A stretch of DNA of 64,000 bases from CAYQTL01 sp964420405 (GTDB lineage Bacteria; Acidobacteriota; Thermoanaerobaculia; Thermoanaerobaculales; Sulfomarinibacteraceae): positions 62,001 through 126,000 of the forward strand of contig CAYQTL010000007.1 in assembly GCA_964420405.1 (NCBI GenBank), read 5' to 3'. Under the pieces are notes generated by a model. It saw nothing but the letters and a program-made list of their open reading frames with translations, was not told the DNA's origin and did not search any database. Shown piece after piece: positions 51,023 through 59,987 of the stretch. Each line of letters begins with the position of its first letter. Position 1 is the first letter of the stretch. Made by a program: the position numbers and the translations under genes.

Positions 51023-54000
51023 TCACCTGCCCGGATGCAGCCGGTCGAGCAGGTCGTAGAGGCATGGCACGACCAGCAGGGAGCCGGCGGTGGAGGCGAG
51101 GATGCCGCCGATCACGGTGAGCGCCAGGGGCGTCCGGAGGGCGGCCGCCTCGCCGCCGCCCACCGCCAGGGGCGCCAGCGCCAGCACCGTGGTGGCGGTG
51201 GTCATCACGATCGGCCGCAGGCGGATCCCCGCTGCTCGCGCGAGGGCGGCGCGCCGCTCGAGACCCTCGCGGATCAGCCGGCGGGCCGTCTCCACCAGCA
51301 GGATCGCGTCGTTGACGGCCACACCCGCGAGCACGATCAGCCCGAGCAGCGCCATGACGCCCACCGGCCGTCCGGCCGGAACCAGCACCACCGCGACCCC
51401 GATCAACGACACCGGAACCGCCGCCAGCACAGTCACAGGGTGGAGCAGAGACTCGAAGGTGCCGGCCAGCACCATCATCACCAGCAGCACCGCGAGCGCG
51501 CCCGCCCAGCGCAGCTCGCCCACTGTCCGCGCCCGTTCCTCCTCCTCGCCGGCGACCCGCGCCACCAGGCCGGCCGGAAGGTCGACCCCGGCCAGCGCCC
51601 GCCGGACCGCGGCGATCGCCTCCGGGTAGTCGGCGCCGTCGCGGATCCGCGCGGTCACCCGCGCCACCCGGCGCTGGTCCCGCCGGAACACCTCCCGCGC
51701 CCCCTCCACCCGTTCGAACAGGGCCACGTCGCCGAGCGCCACCCGGCGGCCGGTCGCCGTCGTCAGCACCAGCGCCCGCAGGTCGGCGGCGTCGTCCACC
51801 TCCAGCCGGAGGCGGACCTCGTACTCCTCGTCGCCGGCGGTCATGGTGCTCGCCTGGCGGCCGTCGAGGGCCGCCTCCAGCAGCGCCGCCACCTGGTCGA
51901 GGTCGATGCCGAGCCCGTCGGCCACCGGCCGGTCGAGCACCACCCGGAGCTCGGGCGGGCCGCCCTCGAACGACGACTGGACGTTCCACAGGACGCCGAT
52001 CTCGGCGAGCCGATCCTGCAGCCGCCCGGCCGCGGTCCGCAGGTCCGGAAGCGCGCGGCCGGCCACCTCCACCACGACCGGCGGCCCGCCGGTGCCGAGG
52101 GCGGCGCCGAGGGCCGATCCGCCCACCTCCCAGGTCGCGTCCACACCGTGCATGCCGCCGACCACCGGCAGCACACGCCGGACCACCTGGCCGGCGGTCG
52201 GCCCTTCCGCCGACAGCCGCACGCGGATCCGCGCGGTGTTCTCCTCCGTCTGTTCCTCGCGGATCAGCCGCTCGTCCTCCGGCAGCCGGCCGACCTCCGA
52301 GAGCACCGCCTCCAGGTGGTCGCCGGCAGCAGAACGCAACGCCTCCTCGACGACGGCCACCATCCGCTCCGTCGCCTCGACCCGCTGGCCGGGTGGACCC
52401 GCGACCCGGACCGAGAACTGCCGCGGGTCGGCGGGCGGCAGCAGCTCGGTCCCGAGGCCGACCAGGGCCCACACGCCGGCCACGGCGGCGCCGGCCGCCA
52501 CGACGACCACCAGCAGGGGCCGTCGCAGCAGCCGGGCGACCAGCCGCTCGACCCGGCCGCGTCCGGGATCGACCGTACGCAGCTCGCCGCGCGGCAGCAG
52601 CCACGCCGACAGCGCCGGGATCAGCGCCACCGCCACCAGCAGCGACGCCAGCAGCGACACCACCACCGCGAACGCGATCCCCGACACGAGCCGCGCCGCC
52701 AGCCCCCGCACGAACAGCACCGGCAGGAACACCACGCAGGTGGTCAGGGTACTGGCCGCGATCGCCCCCGCCACCAGGCCGGCGCCGCTCGCCGCCGCCT
52801 CCTCCGGCGGCGCTCCCTCGGCACGTCGGCGGAAGACGCTCTCCACCACCACGATCGCGTTGTCCACCAGCATCCCGGCGCCGAGGGCGAGGCCGCCAAG
52901 GGTCATCAGGTTGAGGCTGAGGCCGCCGAACCGCATCGCGCAGACCGCCGCCAGCAGTGACACGGGAACGGCTGTCGCCACCACCACCGTCGGACCCGCC
53001 GAGCGCAGGAACAGCACCAGCACGGCGATCGCGAGGCCGATGCCGACCAGCGCCGCCACCTCGACCTCCGCGATGGCGTCCTCCACCAGCGCGGCGGCGT
53101 CGCCGACCACCCGCACCTCGACTCCCGGCAGATCCGCGTCGAGCCGGTCCAGGGCGGTGCGCACCGTCCGCGACACGGTGACGGTGTTGGCGCCGGCCTC
53201 CTTGTACACTGACAGGCCGACGCCTTCGGTCCCGTCGACCCTCACCAGGTCGCGGACCTCCGCCTCGCGCATCGCGACCTCACCGAGGTCCGCCACCCGC
53301 ACGGGAACCGTCCGGCCGTCGGCGAGTCGCTGGTGGCGCACCACCACCGCCGCCACGTCCGCCGGGCTGCGGAAGCGGGACAGGCCGCGCACCAGCAGCA
53401 CCCGGTCGCCCTCCTCGAGGGTTCCCGCCGCGAGGTCGAGGTTGCTGGAGCGGATCCGGCCCTCGACCTCGGCGAGGGTCAGCCCGAAGCTCTCGAGCCG
53501 CGCCCGGTCGAGGGTCACCCGGACCTCGAGCTCGCGGCCCCCCGTCACCCGCACCTCGGCGACGCCCTCGAGCTGCTCGAGGGCCGGCGCGACCTGCCGG
53601 CGGGCCGCCCGGCGCAGCTCCGCCAGGTCGGGCCGTCCCCCCGGAGCCACCAGCCCGAGGCTCAGCACCGGCAGCTGGCGGGGGTCGAACCGCCGCACGC
53701 GGACGTCGTCCACGTCGGGATCGGCGGCGATCGGACCGACCGCCTTCTGGACGTCGACCAACGCCAGGTCCATGTCGGCGCCCCAGTCGAACGTCACCCG
53801 GGTCACCAGCACGCCGGTCCGCGCGACCTGCTCCACCGCCCGCAGCCCGCGGACCGTGAACAGCAGCTGCTCGACCCTCTCTCCGTACAGCCGCTCCATC
53901 TCGGTGGGTGGCCGGTCGCCCGACTCCACGGACACCAGGACGGTCGGGCTCTGGATGTCGGGCAGCAGGTCGAGGGGCAGGTCGCGCCACGACACCACGC

Positions 54001-54076
54001 CCAAGATCGTGATCGCAACCGCCAGCACGGTGACCGCCACCGGCCGCCGAACCGCCAGCCGCGCGAGGGCTTCCAT
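51023..54076 (-). CDS. RND efflux transporter permease
   Basis: The 1017-residue inner-membrane protein has the RND layout: MEALARLAVRRPVAVTVLAVAITILGVVSWRDLPLDLLPDIQSP at the N-terminus, two large periplasmic loops and twelve helices. TM4 holds GAGMLVDNAIVVVESVFRR. The second half has GLIVLAGVAVNDAILLVETARR and IRLRPIVMTTATTVLALAPLAVGGGE. As in the fused paralogue, TM4 has a single Asp (VDN). It probably pairs with the fused RND protein as a heteromeric pump, as MdtB/MdtC do, with the adaptor encoded just upstream. The ATG at 54076 starts the conserved helix; upstream sequence is hexamer repeat. Confidence 0.95.
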   Translation of the reverse strand: MEALARLAVRRPVAVTVLAVAITILGVVSWRDLPLDLLPDIQSPTVLVSVESGDRPPTEMERLYGERVEQLLFTVRGLRAVEQVARTGVLVTRVTFDWGADMDLALVDVQKAVGPIAADPDVDDVRVRRFDPRQLPVLSLGLVAPGGRPDLAELRRAARRQVAPALEQLEGVAEVRVTGGRELEVRVTLDRARLESFGLTLAEVEGRIRSSNLDLAAGTLEEGDRVLLVRGLSRFRSPADVAAVVVRHQRLADGRTVPVRVADLGEVAMREAEVRDLVRVDGTEGVGLSVYKEAGANTVTVSRTVRTALDRLDADLPGVEVRVVGDAAALVEDAIAEVEVAALVGIGLAIAVLVLFLRSAGPTVVVATAVPVSLLAAVCAMRFGGLSLNLMTLGGLALGAGMLVDNAIVVVESVFRRRAEGAPPEEAAASGAGLVAGAIAASTLTTCVVFLPVLFVRGLAARLVSGIAFAVVVSLLASLLVAVALIPALSAWLLPRGELRTVDPGRGRVERLVARLLRRPLLVVVVAAGAAVAGVWALVGLGTELLPPADPRQFSVRVAGPPGQRVEATERMVAVVEEALRSAAGDHLEAVLSEVGRLPEDERLIREEQTEENTARIRVRLSAEGPTAGQVVRRVLPVVGGMHGVDATWEVGGSALGAALGTGGPPVVVEVAGRALPDLRTAAGRLQDRLAEIGVLWNVQSSFEGGPPELRVVLDRPVADGLGIDLDQVAALLEAALDGRQASTMTAGDEEYEVRLRLEVDDAADLRALVLTTATGRRVALGDVALFERVEGAREVFRRDQRRVARVTARIRDGADYPEAIAAVRRALAGVDLPAGLVARVAGEEEERARTVGELRWAGALAVLLVMMVLAGTFESLLHPVTVLAAVPVSLIGVAVVLVPAGRPVGVMALLGLIVLAGVAVNDAILLVETARRLIREGLERRAALARAAGIRLRPIVMTTATTVLALAPLAVGGGEAAALRTPLALTVIGGILASTAGSLLVVPCLYDLLDRLHPGR

Positions 54077-54110
54077 CAGTCCGGTCCCCCGGCCACCGAA
54101 GACCCCCTCG

Positions 54111-54166
54111 TCCGATCCCGTTCCCGATGTGCCACCCCGTCGCGGCGGGATCGGGATCGGAATCGG
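54111..54166. repeat. Compact hexamer-armed hairpin within the transporter operon
   Basis: C-rich TCCGATCCCGTTCCCGAT (54111-54128) and the G-rich arm 54146-54166 are separated by only about 17 bp, giving a tight imperfect hairpin in the 121-bp gap between adaptor and RND genes. Confidence 0.75.
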
Positions 54167-54197
54167 CACGCTCCGCCGAGCTCGAGCTGCGTCCTCG

Positions 54198-55274
54198 TCA
54201 TCCCGACACCCGCACCCTGGTCTGGTCGGTGAGGGTTTCCAGGCCACGGACGACCACGCGCTCGCCGGGCTCCACGCCTCTCCGCACCTCGACCCGGTCG
54301 TCGTCGCCGAGGCCCAGCTCGACCGGCCGCTGGACCACCCGCTGGCCCCGCAGCACGAACACCACCCGCTGTCCGCCCCGGTCGGTGACCGCGTCGCGGG
54401 ACACCACCGTCACGCCCTCGCGCCGCTCCACCACCACCGTCACCTCGACGAACATCCCCGGACGCAGGAGGCCGGCGTGGTTGTCGACCTCGATCTCCGC
54501 CCGCATCGCCCGCGTCACCGGGTCCACCGAAGGCGCCAGTCGGGCCACCACGCCGTCGAACGTCCGTGCGGAGAACGCGTGGTGCCGGACCCGCGCCGGC
54601 TGGCCGACCTCGATCCGCGCCACGTCCTCGCCGACCACGTCGACGTCGGCCACCAGCCGGTCGGTGGGCGCCACGCGAGCGACCACGAGGCCCGGCGTCA
54701 CCAGCTGCCCGTCCGCCAGCGGCCGGCCGACCTCGTCCCGCGGCAGCTCGAGGACCACGCCGTCGATCGGGGTCACCAGGCGGGTCCGCCGCTCGGTGTG
54801 GCGGCTGCGGTCGTACTCGAGCCGGGCGTCCTCGAAGGCGGTCTCGGCTCCCGCCAGCTCGGTCTCGGTGATCAGGCCCTTGTCGAAGAGCTCACGGGTG
54901 GCCTCGAGGTCGCGCTCGGCGGCCTCGAACCGCTGCCTGGTGGCCTCGGTGCGCGCCGCCAGCCGCGCCTCCTCGCCGGTGATGCGGGCGACCTCGTCGC
55001 CGGCCCGGATGCGATCGCCCTCCGCGAGCCGGCGGCCGTCCCGCCGGGCGATCTCGAGCACCCCGGCGGTGTCGGCGCTCAGCGACACCACCTCGGCCGA
55101 CCGCAGGGTTCCGGTGGCCACGATCCGGTCCTCCACCGTCGCCACCTCCACCTCGTCCAGCGAAACCGGGACCCGGAACTCGACCTCGTCGGCGCCGCGA
55201 TCGGACATGCAGCCGCCGACCAGAACGAGTGCCACGATCACGACCGCGAGACGCGGGACGCCGCCGCCGCTCAC
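54198..55274 (-). CDS. Lipoprotein periplasmic adaptor (membrane fusion protein)
   Basis: The 358-residue protein has a signal sequence with lipobox (VIVALVLVGGC then MSD), so it should be a lipid-anchored periplasmic protein. The lipoyl halves are LSADTAGVLEIARRDGRRLAEGDRIRAGDEVARI and TRLVTPIDGVVLELPRDEVGRPLADGQLV, separated by a helical hairpin. Barrel (VARIEVGQPARVRHHAF) and membrane-proximal domains follow. It should connect the RND proteins to an outer-membrane channel; none is encoded here. The GTG start overlaps the stop of the permease/peptidase fusion (GTGA). Confidence 0.93.
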   Translation of the reverse strand: MSGGGVPRLAVVIVALVLVGGCMSDRGADEVEFRVPVSLDEVEVATVEDRIVATGTLRSAEVVSLSADTAGVLEIARRDGRRLAEGDRIRAGDEVARITGEEARLAARTEATRQRFEAAERDLEATRELFDKGLITETELAGAETAFEDARLEYDRSRHTERRTRLVTPIDGVVLELPRDEVGRPLADGQLVTPGLVVARVAPTDRLVADVDVVGEDVARIEVGQPARVRHHAFSARTFDGVVARLAPSVDPVTRAMRAEIEVDNHAGLLRPGMFVEVTVVVERREGVTVVSRDAVTDRGGQRVVFVLRGQRVVQRPVELGLGDDDRVEVRRGVEPGERVVVRGLETLTDQTRVRVSG

Positions 55275-58200
55275 GCCCCACCTCCGCCGCCGCCCGCCGT
55301 CCGGCGCCAGCGCACGGCGTCGGCGACGACGACCCGTGACTCGGTGTCGTCGGACAGGCGGACCACCACCTCTCCCGCAGGCAGCTCGAACGTCCCGACA
55401 GCGCTCCATCCGCGACCAGCGACACCGGCGTCGAGCTCCACCTCGCGCGTGCCGGTGCCGTCGTCCACCTCCACCGTCCACACACCCCACTCGCGGACGA
55501 ACCGGAACCGTCGACGGTCGGGCAGGTGCAGCTCGAGCTCCCACTCGCCGGCCTCGGGAATCTCGGCGGCGAACTCGGCGGCAGTCTCCCCGTCTCCGCC
55601 CCGGCGCCACGCCACGGTGTGCCGGTACCGGCCCCACGCCGAGGCGGCGGTCGCGCGGGACCACTCGCCGGGAGGACGGCCTGCCTCGACCCGCGGCAGG
55701 CCGCGGTCGGCCTCGCCCACCACCGCCCGCGCCCCCAGCCGGACGCCGCTCCGCTCTCCGATCGCGACGACGCGGAACCCGTCGTCGAGGTCGTCGACCA
55801 CCACGACCGAAGGATCGGGGGGCATCCACGCCACGTCCACGACGCCCTCCAGAGGCACAGCGTCGACGATCTCCGCGCCCTCGAGCTCGCCCAGGTCGAC
55901 CCGGAACGCTTCACGGTTGAGTGACAGGTACGGCTCGATCCACACCGCGCTCGCGGGACGCGTCAGCACCGCCCCGTACTCCACCGCCGAGCGGCCGCCG
56001 ATCCGGATCGGCTCGCTCTCGAACCGCTCCGACTCGTCGCCCTCGCCGACCGCGCGCACCACCCGCAGCAGACCTGCGACCGGCTCGTCGTTGCGGATCG
56101 TCAGCCGGAGCTGGTAGCGGGGGGTGCCGTCGCCCGCGTCGGGCAGCCGCTCGAGCGACGCTCGCTCGACGACGAAGCCCGGCAGCGCCGTGGTCCGCAG
56201 ACGCTCCTCGACCATCCCGGGCACGCGGGGATCGATCGTCGCCGCCACCTGCCCCAGCTGCCCGGCGGTGAAGGTCCGTCCGCGGAACCGGCCGAGCAGC
56301 TCGGACAGCAGCCGAGCGGTGGCGTCCGCGCCGAGCTCGTCGTACAGAGTCTGGGACAGCGCCCCCGCCTTCAGCGCCAGCACGTCGATCGCCCGCTGCG
56401 GATCGTCGCGGGGGTCGAGCTCGACCAGCGACTCCTCGAGCGCCTGCTCCCACACCTCCGGCCGCGAGGTGACTGCGTCGAGCACGGCGTCGGCGAACTC
56501 GCGGCTGTCGCGGCCGGTGGCGAAGAACCGCCCCACCACCTCGTTGACCGTCCGACCCATCTCGGGCCCGAACAGGTGGGCCGAGAAGTAGCCGCGGACG
56601 CCGGTCACCGTGAGGCTGGTCAGCTCGTGCAGCGCGAACGCGAGCGCCTCGGCGCCGTCGCCGGCAGGCGCGGTCTGGTGCAGGAAGAAGCTCCGCGCCA
56701 TGCCGGTGAACAGGTTGCCGCCCGAGAAGTCGTTGCGGAAGAACGTCAGCACCCGGTCCCGCATCGCCCGCGGCAGGCCGCCGTCGCGGTCGCGGAAGCG
56801 CTCGGGGTCGCGGAACGCCACGTCGAACCGGGCCGTCGGGAAGCCCGACTCGCGCACCAGGACCATGCCGGGCGGGGCCATCACGGAGTCCAGCCGCCAG
56901 CCGCCACCGAAGCCGCGCAGGGTGTTCGGCACCTCGACGAAGGTCAGGCCGCCGTAGGGGTACGGCAGGCCCTCCCGGGCCGCGTCCTCGAGACGTTCCG
57001 ACAGCCACGACTCCAGCTCCGCGCGGGCGGGGGCGAGGGTCTCGAAGGATCCGGTGTGGTCGGGGTGGAGCAGCACCTCGATCTCGACACCCGCGACGTC
57101 GACAGCGAAGCGCTCGTACCGCGACGCCACCACCGCGACCTCGCCGACCGGTGCGGGGGGTGCGAACCGGAACGCGGCACGGCCGCCGTCGGCCGCGGCC
57201 GTCCCGGCGACGCCGGGCGCCGCCACCCTCCAGCCGTCGGGCACACGCACCTCGAGGTCGATCCTGAAGAAGTCCCGTGTGCGCCCACCGAGCTCGTCCC
57301 GGCCCGCATCGGGACCGCTCCTCGGCAGACACGCCGCCGCCGGCATCAGGGCCACCAGCCGGTGGTCGAACAGCATCCGCTCGGATCCGAGGATGAACAG
57401 CTGGCCCTGCCACGCGACCAGCGCCTCCGGCACCGTGACCGCGTCGAGGTAGCCGAACCGCCGGTCGGGACGGCCGCCGGCCTCCAGCTCGAGGACCACC
57501 GTGCCTTCTCCGGTGAGGGGCTCTGGAAGGTCGACCTGCAGCAACCCGTTCTCGAACCGGTACGCCAGCTCCCGCGCGCCCGCCGAGACGCGCCCGACGT
57601 GGAGGCCGGGGTTGAGAGTGAGCAGCGCGGTCTCGAGAACGGCGTCCCCGGCGGCGGTGATCTCGACGCTGAGGTCCAGGTCGAGCCGCTCGCCCGGCTC
57701 GACGTCGACGGTGCCGGAGAGGGCGACGATATCGGGCGCCGGCTCGCCGGCTCGCGCCCCGTGGGCCGCCCGCCACGTCTCGAGCTGGTCGAGCATGGCG
57801 AGGCGCTGCCAGGTGACGCTGCCCATCAGCGCGATGCCGACCACCGCCACGACCACACCCGCCACCGCCCTGCGCCCCCGTGAGCCGCCGTCCAGCCGGG
57901 GGTGCAGCGCCGCGGCGACCACGAGCAGACCGAGCATCGCGACCGCCGTACCGAGACGGTGGAGCCAGGCGCTGCCGGCGGCGATCCGCGGCAGCAGGTC
58001 CGACGGGAACTCGACCACGTAGGCGCCGGTGAAGTCGAACAGCGGCGACCACGCCAACGGCGTCCGGACCGTCGCGACCACCAGCGCGGCGAGGATCGCG
58101 ATCGCGACCACCGCCGCCGCCAGACGGTGACGCACCGCCACGGCGACCAGCTGCACCATGGCGATCGTGAACCCGAACGCGGGTAGCGCCATCACCGTCA

Positions 58201-58678
58201 CGAAACCGACAAGCGACCACGGTTCCACCGTCTCGCCGACCGGCGAGCCGAGAGCCGGCAGGAGCACGCCGAGGCCCTGCACGAGCAGCGCCAGCACCGC
58301 CACCGGCAGCCATGCCGCCAGCAGCAGGCCGAGCCAGCGCCCGGCCACCAGCTCCAGGTTCGTGTACGGCCGCGCGTCGAGCACCTCGTCCATGTGCTCG
58401 CGCCGGTCGCGGCCGCGGACGTCGAACGCCAGGAACACGATTCCGAGCATGAAGATGACGAGGTAGTACAGCCCGAGGTACGCGATCAGGTAGCGGGGCC
58501 CGATCGAGGCGGCGGTCGCCGAGTAGGACGACACGAACGAGTGCAGCACCGAGTAGTACAGGACCGCGATCAGGGCGACCAGGTACGACAGCGCGAGGAA
58601 CACCCAGTAGCGGACGAGCCGCCGGGTGAGCCGCAGCTCGGAGCCGGCGAAGGCGAGGACGGCTCCCGGCCGGACCAT
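55271..58678 (-). CDS. ABC-2 permease fused to degenerate M1-peptidase-like and golvesin-like domains
   Basis: The 1135-residue protein begins with about six to seven membrane helices of an ABC-2 permease (YWVFLALSYLVALIAVLYYSVL; FDVRGRDRREHMDEVLDARPYTNLELVAGRW). From about residue 320 an extracytoplasmic region resembles M1 aminopeptidases (YERFAVDVAGVEIEVLLHPDH; YPYGGLTFVEVP). The zinc motif HExxH reads HELTS (about 683), losing the second histidine, so peptidase activity is doubtful. The last 130 residues (YRHTVAWRRGG ... VVRLSDDTESRVVVADAVRWRR) look like a golvesin-type beta sandwich. The ATG overlaps the ATPase stop (TGATG). Permease/M1 fusions are known in other phyla, but their function is not. 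Confidence 0.88.
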   Translation of the reverse strand: MVRPGAVLAFAGSELRLTRRLVRYWVFLALSYLVALIAVLYYSVLHSFVSSYSATAASIGPRYLIAYLGLYYLVIFMLGIVFLAFDVRGRDRREHMDEVLDARPYTNLELVAGRWLGLLLAAWLPVAVLALLVQGLGVLLPALGSPVGETVEPWSLVGFVTVMALPAFGFTIAMVQLVAVAVRHRLAAAVVAIAILAALVVATVRTPLAWSPLFDFTGAYVVEFPSDLLPRIAAGSAWLHRLGTAVAMLGLLVVAAALHPRLDGGSRGRRAVAGVVVAVVGIALMGSVTWQRLAMLDQLETWRAAHGARAGEPAPDIVALSGTVDVEPGERLDLDLSVEITAAGDAVLETALLTLNPGLHVGRVSAGARELAYRFENGLLQVDLPEPLTGEGTVVLELEAGGRPDRRFGYLDAVTVPEALVAWQGQLFILGSERMLFDHRLVALMPAAACLPRSGPDAGRDELGGRTRDFFRIDLEVRVPDGWRVAAPGVAGTAAADGGRAAFRFAPPAPVGEVAVVASRYERFAVDVAGVEIEVLLHPDHTGSFETLAPARAELESWLSERLEDAAREGLPYPYGGLTFVEVPNTLRGFGGGWRLDSVMAPPGMVLVRESGFPTARFDVAFRDPERFRDRDGGLPRAMRDRVLTFFRNDFSGGNLFTGMARSFFLHQTAPAGDGAEALAFALHELTSLTVTGVRGYFSAHLFGPEMGRTVNEVVGRFFATGRDSREFADAVLDAVTSRPEVWEQALEESLVELDPRDDPQRAIDVLALKAGALSQTLYDELGADATARLLSELLGRFRGRTFTAGQLGQVAATIDPRVPGMVEERLRTTALPGFVVERASLERLPDAGDGTPRYQLRLTIRNDEPVAGLLRVVRAVGEGDESERFESEPIRIGGRSAVEYGAVLTRPASAVWIEPYLSLNREAFRVDLGELEGAEIVDAVPLEGVVDVAWMPPDPSVVVVDDLDDGFRVVAIGERSGVRLGARAVVGEADRGLPRVEAGRPPGEWSRATAASAWGRYRHTVAWRRGGDGETAAEFAAEIPEAGEWELELHLPDRRRFRFVREWGVWTVEVDDGTGTREVELDAGVAGRGWSAVGTFELPAGEVVVRLSDDTESRVVVADAVRWRRTAGGGGGGA

Positions 58679-59637
58679 CACGCCACCTCCGCCGGGACCT
58701 CGAGAGCGACACCCGCGCGGCCCCGCTCGGCCATGAACGCGAGGTAGGCCTCCTCGAGGGTGATCGCGTCCACCGGTCGGGCGCCGGCCGGTGCACGCCC
58801 GCCACCCGCCACCACGGCCCGCATCCGCACGCGGTCGCCCGCCACCGAGCGTGACACCACCTCCATCGAGTGCGTCGCCTCCGCCTCGCCGGCGAGCGGC
58901 GCCTCGATCTCGACGACCTTCCCGCGGGCCCGCGCCACGAGCTCCTCCGGCGAGCCCCGGAACTCCACCCGGCCGCGGTCGATCAGCGCCAGGCGGCCGC
59001 AGCCGCCGCCGAGGTCGGCCACGATGTGGGTCGACAGCAGGATGGTGCGCTCCCGTCCGAGCTCCGCCATCAGGCGGCGGAACCGGAGACGCTCCTCGGG
59101 GTCGAGACCGACGGTGGGCTCGTCCACCACGAGCACCGGGGGGTCGTGGACCAGGGCCTGCGCGACGCCGAGGCGGCGCACCATGCCGCCGGACAGCTTC
59201 TTGACCTTGCGGTCCGCCACCTCGGCGAGACCCACCGACTCGAGCACCTCGGCCACCCGCCGGCGCCGCGTCGCCCGGTCCCGCAGGCCCGAGACGGCAG
59301 CCAGGGTCTCGACCACCTCGTCGACACGCTGCAGCCGCCAGCCGCCGAACACCTGGGGCAGGTAGCCGAGCCGCGACCGCACCCGGTGCCGATGGCGGAC
59401 CACGTCGTCTCCGCCGACGGTCACCGTGCCCGCGGTCGGCACCAGCAGCGTGCAGATGATCCGCATGAGCGTGCTCTTGCCTGCACCGTTGGGGCCGAGC
59501 AGCCCGAACAGCCCGGTGCCGATCTCCAGGTCGACGCCGTCCAGCGCCACGGTCCCGCCGCGGTAGACATGGCGGACCTCCCGGACCCGGATCGTGCCGT
59601 CGGTGTGGGCGGACGCTCCCCCGTGGTTCGGATCCAT
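58678..59637 (-). CDS. ABC transporter ATPase (first gene of the hybrid operon)
   Basis: The 319-residue ATPase has Walker A LLGPNGAGKSTLMRI, Q-loop LGYLPQVFGGW, signature LSGGMVRRLGVAQALVHDP, Walker B VLVVDEPTVGLDP and H-loop LSTHIVADL. An extension of about 90 residues follows the nucleotide-binding domain, typical of ABC-2 export ATPases. It overlaps the permease/M1 fusion by one base and should drive it. It is followed by the adaptor, two RND genes and a second ABC-2 permease in the same direction. Confidence 0.95.
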   Translation of the reverse strand: MDPNHGGASAHTDGTIRVREVRHVYRGGTVALDGVDLEIGTGLFGLLGPNGAGKSTLMRIICTLLVPTAGTVTVGGDDVVRHRHRVRSRLGYLPQVFGGWRLQRVDEVVETLAAVSGLRDRATRRRRVAEVLESVGLAEVADRKVKKLSGGMVRRLGVAQALVHDPPVLVVDEPTVGLDPEERLRFRRLMAELGRERTILLSTHIVADLGGGCGRLALIDRGRVEFRGSPEELVARARGKVVEIEAPLAGEAEATHSMEVVSRSVAGDRVRMRAVVAGGGRAPAGARPVDAITLEEAYLAFMAERGRAGVALEVPAEVA

Positions 59638-59667
59638 GGCTCACCCCCCGGACGTGGCTGTGCGGTC

Positions 59668-59673
59668 ATGATA
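59668..59673 (-). promoter_or_regulatory. -10 box (TATCAT) of the hybrid transporter operon
   Basis: Read on the minus strand, TATCAT would give a start point near 59661 and a leader of about 24 nt with GGGGGGTGA before the ATG at 59637. The -35 is poor. Confidence 0.45.
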
Positions 59674-59768
59674 CCCGCGCGGTGACAGCGCGCATCCTTC
59701 CGCCTCAGCGCGTCGAGATCCTCGATGGGATACGCAGCCGCCGCCGGGTTGTTCTGGCGGCCGTCCGC

Positions 59769-59947
59769 GGGATCGGATCCCGGCCCGGGCGCCACTCCCG
59801 GTCCGGATCCGCGGGCCGGCCCGGACTCATCTGACCCGGAGCGCGGCCCGGCAGCTGCAGCCGTGCGACCGGGTGCAGCGGCGGGAGCCGATGCCTTGCG
59901 TCCACGACCTCGGGATCGGGATCCGGGTCGGGAATCCGGGATCGGCT
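59769..59947. repeat. Hexamer-armed intergenic element (diverged)
   Basis: The 350-bp gap 59638-59987 has no gene. A mixed block (59769-59815, GGATCGGATCCCG and CGGTCCGGATCC) and a G-rich array (59910-59947, CGGGATCGGGATCCGGGTCGGGAATCCGGG split over units) are spaced about 95 bp apart. Confidence 0.6.
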
Positions 59948-59987
59948 CCTGACGGCAGCCGCCGCTTCGCCGTGGTCTGCGCCGTCG

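Noticed and set aside
45658..51120. Open plus-strand frame of about 1800 codons opposite the RND/ABC fusion
   Set aside because: Composition (His, Arg, Gln, Pro-rich) and lack of any domain mark it as the antisense shadow of a GC-rich gene whose minus-strand product has full RND and ABC motifs.
55271..59644. Single long minus-strand frame covering both the ABC ATPase and the permease/M1 gene
   Set aside because: The first third is out of frame with the true ATPase (58678-59637), which carries all ABC motifs; the permease starts at the ATG at 58678.
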